A DNA stretch of 10,397 nucleotides from PNKC01 sp038323265. GTDB lineage: Bacteria > Chloroflexota > Dehalococcoidia > Tepidiformales > Tepidiformaceae. Below, piece by piece: positions 6,367 to 10,397 of this stretch (position 1 is the stretch's first letter; each line of letters opens with the position of its first letter). The stretch covers positions 1 through 10,397 of the forward strand of contig JBBQGT010000110.1 of the NCBI GenBank assembly GCA_038323265.1. The letters are read 5' to 3'. The translations under genes and the position numbers were made by a program. Under the pieces are notes generated by a model that worked only from the letters and a program-made list of their open reading frames with translations, made no database searches and was not told where the DNA came from.

Positions 6367-6643
6367 GCACTGATACGTTATGTAAAATCAGGCTCCGATG
6401 GGCACCCTGCTGCGGCCGCTGATAGGCGCATTAAGCCGAGGGCGAAACGTGGACAGATGGTAAGCAATGCAGGCCATAGCGCGTCGCGCCTCCTGATCGG
6501 ATTGCCGTGACTATACGTCCTGGGCCTGCTTCATATCAAGTGGGTGTGCCGCCAAGGCGACGCAACCCGCCCCGCACGTTTGAGCGCCGTTTAGCGAACT
6601 CGGCTCGTAGGGTGAGTTTGGTTTTGAAACGGGGCGAGACGTT
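6367..6643. other. Non-coding gap between alpha/beta hydrolase and ABC-2 leader
   Basis: No credible coding frame, tRNA or known RNA motif is visible here. A minus-strand promoter for the ABC-2 operon may lie at its left edge: GTGCCC, 17 bases, then CATAAC, a weak match, just upstream of hairpin 1. An inverted repeat CTGAT (6370-6374) with ATCAG (6387-6391) overlaps this area and could be an operator. The remainder shows only small GC-rich palindromes. The open frame that continues upstream of the ATPase gene to 6370 passes through both hairpins and is unlikely to be translated. Confidence 0.5.
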
Positions 6644-6659
6644 CGCGCATATTAGCGCG
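6644..6659 (-). terminator. Small hairpin overlapping the alpha/beta hydrolase stop codon
   Basis: CGCGC (6659-6655 on the minus strand) pairs with GCGCG (6648-6644) around a six-base loop that contains the TAA stop of the alpha/beta hydrolase gene. The stem is only five base pairs and no U-run follows directly, so termination here is doubtful. Confidence 0.25.
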
Positions 6660-7476
6660 CGGCGGCCATCTCCCGTAGGCCGGCCTGGAGTGTGGCCGCT
6701 GTGACTACGCCATGCTCCACGAAGTCCGCGATGACTTTCGCCAACTCTTCTGGCACCTCAGTAGGGACGCCGTGGCCGACGCGGCTGAAGACGTGCAGCG
6801 TGGCGTTGCCAAGCCGCGGGAAGTCCGCCAGGTTCGAGGTCAGCAGGCTGTCTGCCGCGCCGGCGATCATCAGCGTCGGCACGGTGATTTCGCCGAGGCG
6901 ATCGCCCTTGTGGTAGGTGCAGAGCGCGTCCCAGGACTGGTCGTAGTGCGCGTCGGAGATTTTCTGGCGGCGTTCCGCGTCCTCTTCGAACCATGCTTGC
7001 GAGCGTGGGCGGGGCGATAGCGCCATGCTCTCGCGCACCATGGTCGTCACATCCCTGGCCATGCGTAGTGCGCGGCCCCGAGCGTGCATTTCAGGCGGCG
7101 CGACCACACCGTCGGCGGGCGCCGGGGCAACGAGCACAAGCTTGTTCAGCCGGTCCTGGTGCGACAGCCCCAGTTCATAACCGATGACGCCGCCCATGCT
7201 GTGGCCAACGTAGGTGAACTTTTCGAGGCCGAGGTGGTCCGCCATGCCGACGACATCGGCGGCGTACTGCTCGATCGTGTGGCCGTCCGCCGGGTGGCCG
7301 CTGTCTACCGTGCCGCGGCAATCCATGCGGAACACGCGGTACTTGTCCGACAGGTGAGGCAGCACGTCGTCCCAGGTGTAGTGGGAACCGGTGTAGCCAT
7401 GATGAATCAGGACCGGCTCACCTGAACCGTCCTCGTCGTAGAAAAGGTTGACGCCGTTGATCGTTGCCTGGGCCAT
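6652..7476 (-). CDS. Alpha/beta hydrolase
   Basis: A 274-residue soluble hydrolase of the alpha/beta fold (PF00561/PF12697-like). The likely catalytic triad is visible: Ser93 in the nucleophile elbow GHSMG (91-95), Asp209 in AGAADS and His235 in VGHGVP. The oxyanion-hole motif HHGYTGS is at 25-31, and the conserved MDCRGTVDSG segment (51-60) follows strand 4. A lid region of about 125-195 separates core strands, as in esterases and C-C bond hydrolases. The start at 7476 is supported by GAGGTG six bases upstream; the frame stays open to 7629, but that extension is Arg/Pro/Ser-rich and has no support. It is the last gene of the four-gene minus-strand cluster, 82 bases after the crotonase gene. 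Substrate unknown; the fold also covers haloalkane dehalogenases and epoxide hydrolases, but the Ser nucleophile argues for an esterase, lactonase or C-C hydrolase. Confidence 0.9.
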   Translation of the reverse strand: MAQATINGVNLFYDEDGSGEPVLIHHGYTGSHYTWDDVLPHLSDKYRVFRMDCRGTVDSGHPADGHTIEQYAADVVGMADHLGLEKFTYVGHSMGGVIGYELGLSHQDRLNKLVLVAPAPADGVVAPPEMHARGRALRMARDVTTMVRESMALSPRPRSQAWFEEDAERRQKISDAHYDQSWDALCTYHKGDRLGEITVPTLMIAGAADSLLTSNLADFPRLGNATLHVFSRVGHGVPTEVPEELAKVIADFVEHGVVTAATLQAGLREMAAAR

Positions 7477-7558
7477 TGCTGCACCTCGATGGGAAAGTGG
7501 CGCAAGTGTACGCCGCCAGCGGACCGTTGTGCGCGCCGGCCCGATCGATGGCTCGAAC

Positions 7559-8335
7559 CTAGAAGCGCGCGGGGCGCTTTTCCATGAAGGCGGCGACGGC
7601 TTCGGTGTGCTCGTTGCCTTTGCGCGCATCGGCGTTCGCCGCGTTTTCGATGGCCATCACGGCGTTGACGTCGCTATTTGTGGCGTTGCGGGCGAACATC
7701 GCCTTCACCCGCGCGACGGCCTGCGGCGGCTGAGCGGCGATCAGTTCGCCGATTTCGACCGCGCGGGTGAGCAACTGTTCCGGCGCTACTACTTCGCTTA
7801 CGAGGCCCGATTCCTTGGCCTCGGCGGCGCCAACCAATCGCGCCGTCAGGCACCATTCGATCGCCCGTCCGGTGCCCACAAGCTGCGAGAGGTAGTACGA
7901 ACTGGCGAGTTCCGGCACTAGCCCCATCTTCACGAAGAAGAAGCCGAAGCGAGCGGCGTCACTGGCGATGCGAATGTCCATGGGCAGGGCGTGCGTGATG
8001 CCCACTCCCACTGCTACACCGTTGATCGCGGCGATCGTGGGCTTCGGCATGCGCTGCAAAAAGACGTTCCAGTTGTCCTCGCCAGCAGTGGCCGACGCAC
8101 GCGCCCCACCGGACTGGATCTGATTCGCCCAGCCGCCAACGTCCGCGCCCGAGCAGTACGCCCGACCGGCGCCAGTGAACACGAGCGCGCCCACATCGCC
8201 ATCGGCGTTCGCCTTTTCGATGGCGTCGCGCAGTTCGGTGTGGAGCACTTCGTTCCAGGCGTTCAGCCGCTCGGGCCGGTTGAGCGTGAGGATGCGCACG
8301 CGTCCACGTTGCTCGGTCAGGATCTGCTCGTACAT
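7559..8335 (-). CDS. Enoyl-CoA hydratase/isomerase (crotonase) family protein
   Basis: A 258-residue crotonase-fold enzyme acting on acyl-CoA thioesters. The family is shown by NRPERLNAW (19-27), the first oxyanion-hole segment GAGRAYCSGADV (55-66), the second, AAINGVAVGVGITHAL (102-117), and FVKMGLVPELASSYYLSQLVG (starting at 134). The two glutamates of classical enoyl-CoA hydratase (Glu144 and Glu164 of rat mitochondrial enzyme) align by eye with Thr114 and Phe134, so normal hydratase activity is doubtful. Glu142 in VPELASS lies where delta3,delta2-enoyl-CoA isomerases place their acid/base residue, so an isomerase or another crotonase activity is more likely. The length is usual for the family, and the C-terminal MEKRPARF is typical (the ending FxEKRxPxF). 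ATG 8335 is preceded by a weak GGGAA site. It stands between the dioxygenase and hydrolase genes, 84 and 82 bases from each. Confidence 0.92.
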   Translation of the reverse strand: MYEQILTEQRGRVRILTLNRPERLNAWNEVLHTELRDAIEKANADGDVGALVFTGAGRAYCSGADVGGWANQIQSGGARASATAGEDNWNVFLQRMPKPTIAAINGVAVGVGITHALPMDIRIASDAARFGFFFVKMGLVPELASSYYLSQLVGTGRAIEWCLTARLVGAAEAKESGLVSEVVAPEQLLTRAVEIGELIAAQPPQAVARVKAMFARNATNSDVNAVMAIENAANADARKGNEHTEAVAAFMEKRPARF

Positions 8336-8419
8336 GGTTGTTCCCGTTTCAAAGTTTGGTTAGTGGGAGCAGTTTGAACCCTGACGCAGCGACTGTCACC
8401 GCCGCGCAGGGCTCATGCA

Positions 8420-9193
8420 TCACTCGACCAGCGACTTCAACGGGTGCCGGCCATCCACATTGCCCACGAGGTTGCCGTGGACGTTGTAGCCGAGCAGTTC
8501 CTGCAAGCGCTGCGGCAGTTCGCGGACGGTGGCTTTGGGCACGGCCAGGTACTGGTTCTCTTGCTGCCGCAGCCAACTCGCGACGTATTCGAGGATGACC
8601 CCGAGCCTCGGGCGGTCCGTAGTATTCGCGCCGCCGCCGTGAAAGACGTCGCCGACGAAGAACATCAACGAGCCCGCAGGCATGACAGCGCGACGCGTCG
8701 GCGTGGTGTCGTCTGGGCGTTCGTCCTGCCAGCGATGGCTGCCGGCTACGACGTGCGTCGCGCCGTTTGCCTCCGTGAAATCGTCCAGCGCCCACATGGT
8801 GTTGACGATCAGTTCGTGATGCGGCCGGGCGATTGGGTAGACGCCGTCGTCACGGTGCAGAGGCTGCGCCGTTTCGCCCGGGCCGATCTGGATGGCCTGT
8901 GGGGCGCTCAACTGGAAGCTGCCGAGGACACGATCGAGCACGCCGAGGACCAGCGGATGCATTGCCGGACCATCGAAGACACGGGTCTTGGCGAAGAGGG
9001 CGTAGACGCGCTGCGTTTCGAACCCTTCGAAGTTGTTGCGGCCGCGCGGGGTGAGGGCGAGGACGCGCCGGATTTCGTCGCGCGTGGCCTTCACTTCGTC
9101 CGGGCTCAATGCTCCCTGAACGATGGCGTAGCCGTCGCGCTCGAGCACCGCCGTTACCTCGTCAACGCTCGAATCCGGACCGAGAACTGCCAT
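8420..9193 (-). CDS. Phytanoyl-CoA dioxygenase (PhyH) family oxygenase
   Basis: A 257-residue Fe(II)/2-oxoglutarate-dependent oxygenase with a double-stranded beta-helix fold. The iron ligands are His113 and Asp115 in PLHRDDG, and His185 in DVFHGGGAN. Arg194 or Arg196 (TDRPRLGV) is in place to bind 2-oxoglutarate. The segments VQGALSPDEV (25-34), NTMWALDDFTEANGATHVVAGSH (from 131) and PAGSLMFF (172-179) are typical of the PhyH family (PF05721). The start at 9193 is fixed by a strong AGGAGGT about five bases upstream; an open extension to 9250 is not needed. It is the second gene of the minus-strand cluster, 68 bases after the M20 gene. The family includes lipid and natural-product hydroxylases, and no member-specific substrate can be read here. 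All iron ligands are present, so it should be catalytically competent. Confidence 0.92.
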   Translation of the reverse strand: MAVLGPDSSVDEVTAVLERDGYAIVQGALSPDEVKATRDEIRRVLALTPRGRNNFEGFETQRVYALFAKTRVFDGPAMHPLVLGVLDRVLGSFQLSAPQAIQIGPGETAQPLHRDDGVYPIARPHHELIVNTMWALDDFTEANGATHVVAGSHRWQDERPDDTTPTRRAVMPAGSLMFFVGDVFHGGGANTTDRPRLGVILEYVASWLRQQENQYLAVPKATVRELPQRLQELLGYNVHGNLVGNVDGRHPLKSLVE

Positions 9194-9261
9194 CTCAACC
9201 TCCTGCGCGGCGAAGGCCTCGCAGCCTCGGAGCATACGCTGGGAGGCCACGGGACGAATCG

Positions 9262-10397
9262 CTAAACGTTGGCACTAACCATGCGACGGACGATTTCGTA
9301 CATGAGTTCGCAGCCCATCTGGAGGTTTTCGATGGTCATGAATTCGTTGTTGCCGTGGAAGCCGGCACGCTCTTCCGGGCTGAGGAGGCAGGGAATGAAG
9401 CCGTACGCCGGTATCCCGCGTTCGCGCAGAAAGCGGTTATCGGTGCCGCCGACAGTCATCCCGGGGACAATAACGGCGTCTTCCATGGCCTCGTTGACGA
9501 CCGACTGGATGGTCTGAAAGAGCTCAGTATCCCAGGGGACGGGTTTTGGCTCGCCCTGGTCTGGCGAGTAGAGCTCGACCTCGATGCGGTCATCGGCGAT
9601 GCGCTCTTTGACCTGGCGAATCCAATCGGACTTGGTCTGGCCTGGAAGGAGGCGGCAATCGACAACGGCCTCGCTCTTCGCAGGGATGACGTTCGCCTTG
9701 ATGCCGGCGTTGAGCATGGTGATATTGAGTGTGTTGATAAACATGGCGTGGAACTCGGGGCCGCGGCGGATGCGTTCTTCGAGCAGCGCGCGATCCTCCA
9801 GGCCGGGCATCAGGCCGGCATCGGCGAGGCGCTGGATATAAGCGGTGGTGTCTGGCGTGAAAGTGAGGGGACGGTCCCAATCGGCGAGACGGTTGAGCGC
9901 TTTGACAAGGTGGACGGCGGAGTTGTCATAGTGAGGGCGACTGCCGTGGCCCGGCGTGCCAACGGCAGTGAGCCTGAGCCAGCAGATGTCTTTTTCGTTG
10001 GTGGCGACGGTGAAGAGCTTGGCATCCTGGCCGCCAAAACGGCTGGTGCCGCCGCCGCCTTCGCTCAGTTCGAATTCGACGTCCACGACATCCGGGCGGT
10101 GTTCGCAGAGCCAAACCATGCCGTACTCGCTGCCCGCTTCTTCGTCGGGCACGGCGCAGAAGACGACATCGCGAGCGAGGGGAATACCCTGCCGTTTGAG
10201 CAGGAGGAAGGCGATGAGCTGCATGACGCCGCAACCCTTCATATCGACAGCGCCCCGGCCGTACACGCGTCCGTCCTTGATCACCCCTTCGAACGCCGGC
10301 ATTTCCCAGTACTGAGGCTCCACCGGGACGACGTCCGTGTGGTTGCAGAGCATCAGCGGACGCTTCGAACCGTCACCGCGCAGACGGCCAACCAGCA
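9262..10397 (-). CDS. M20 family zinc metallopeptidase/amidohydrolase (N-terminus beyond window)
   Basis: Partial gene; 377 residues are visible and the frame runs off the right edge, so roughly 60-80 N-terminal residues are missing for a typical 440-460 residue M20 protein (ArgE/DapE/carboxypeptidase group). Reading from the first full codon, His19 and Asp21 in NHTDVVP are the first metal ligand and its neighbouring catalytic aspartate, and Asp51 in GRGAVDMKG bridges the metals. Glu85 and Glu86 in PDEEAGSEYG are the general base and a ligand. GTPGHGSRPH marks the dimerisation (lid) domain, and His347 in GFHGNNE is the last ligand. All key residues are present. The enzyme should hydrolyse an amide bond in an N-acylated amino acid or small peptide, using two zinc or cobalt ions in the cytoplasm; the substrate is not determined. 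An internal ATG at 10353 is not the start, because coding continues upstream with LVGRLRGDG. It leads the four-gene cluster. Confidence 0.93.
   Translation of the reverse strand, partial: LVGRLRGDGSKRPLMLCNHTDVVPVEPQYWEMPAFEGVIKDGRVYGRGAVDMKGCGVMQLIAFLLLKRQGIPLARDVVFCAVPDEEAGSEYGMVWLCEHRPDVVDVEFELSEGGGGTSRFGGQDAKLFTVATNEKDICWLRLTAVGTPGHGSRPHYDNSAVHLVKALNRLADWDRPLTFTPDTTAYIQRLADAGLMPGLEDRALLEERIRRGPEFHAMFINTLNITMLNAGIKANVIPAKSEAVVDCRLLPGQTKSDWIRQVKERIADDRIEVELYSPDQGEPKPVPWDTELFQTIQSVVNEAMEDAVIVPGMTVGGTDNRFLRERGIPAYGFIPCLLSPEERAGFHGNNEFMTIENLQMGCELMYEIVRRMVSANV

Noticed and set aside
6236..6370. In-frame upstream extension of the ABC ATPase to a GTG at 6370.
   Set aside because: It would translate through two strong hairpins with U-rich tails, and two better starts with ribosome-binding sites exist downstream.
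6370..6391. TTATGTAAAAT (6378-6388) resembles the XerD half of a chromosomal dif site (TTATGTTAAAT).
   Set aside because: The other half-site does not match the XerC arm at the right spacing, there is no recombinase gene or GC-skew information here, and an AT-rich 11-mer can match by chance.
6400..6640. Possible small structured RNA or tRNA in the non-coding gap.
   Set aside because: I found no T-loop consensus, SRP, RNase P, tmRNA or riboswitch core motif; only small scattered palindromes.
6507..6704. Short plus-strand open frame in the gap before the alpha/beta hydrolase.
   Set aside because: It is Arg/Pro-rich with no ribosome-binding site or domain, and runs into the 3' end of the hydrolase gene.
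8444..9265. A 273-codon plus-strand frame opposite the PhyH gene.
   Set aside because: The minus strand carries the full 2-oxoglutarate oxygenase motif set with a strong ribosome-binding site; the plus frame is a mirror shadow.

Overview
The window is GC-rich and densely coded, with little intergenic DNA and no rRNA, tRNA, CRISPR array, transposase or phage gene that I can recognise. Ten protein genes are visible; the first and last run off the window edges. The gene set (a heterodimer-type ABC exporter, a winged-helix methyltransferase, an N-terminal Cys/His module joined to a C-terminal LysM domain, an ABC-2 transporter, phytanoyl-CoA dioxygenase-like, crotonase and M20 peptidase genes) looks most like an aerobic or facultative Chloroflexota bacterium. 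This is inference from gene content only, since there is no marker gene.

Layout. Positions 1-2399 hold two minus-strand genes: a truncated ABC exporter (1-1251), preceded in transcription order by a SAM-dependent methyltransferase with an N-terminal winged helix (1326-2399). A divergent intergenic region (2400-2603) separates these from a plus-strand pair: a single-pass membrane protein with a LysM domain (2604-3494) and a ThuA-like protein (3554-4369). The pair converges on a minus-strand ABC-2 transporter operon (permease 4464-5306, ATPase 5303-6178). The short convergent gap is almost filled by a 79-base element with 17-base perfect inverted repeats, each arm built from the heptamer GTGCTTA.

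Upstream of the ABC-2 operon is about 0.4-0.5 kb of non-coding DNA. Its part nearest the ATPase gene carries two tandem terminator-like hairpins read on the minus strand, each followed by the same U-rich tail. This looks like a 5' leader with attenuation or insulation. The rest of the gap has no recognisable gene.

Positions 6652-10397 hold four minus-strand genes spaced 68-84 bases apart, in transcription order: M20 metallopeptidase (partial), phytanoyl-CoA dioxygenase-like oxygenase, crotonase-fold enzyme and alpha/beta hydrolase. Together they look like a small catabolic set (amide or ester cleavage, oxygenation, acyl-CoA processing), but the substrate cannot be read from the sequence.

I see no clear new defence or mobile system. 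The points most worth a second look are the tandem-hairpin leader, the palindromic element, the Cys/His-TM-LysM protein, and the crotonase that lacks the hydratase glutamates.
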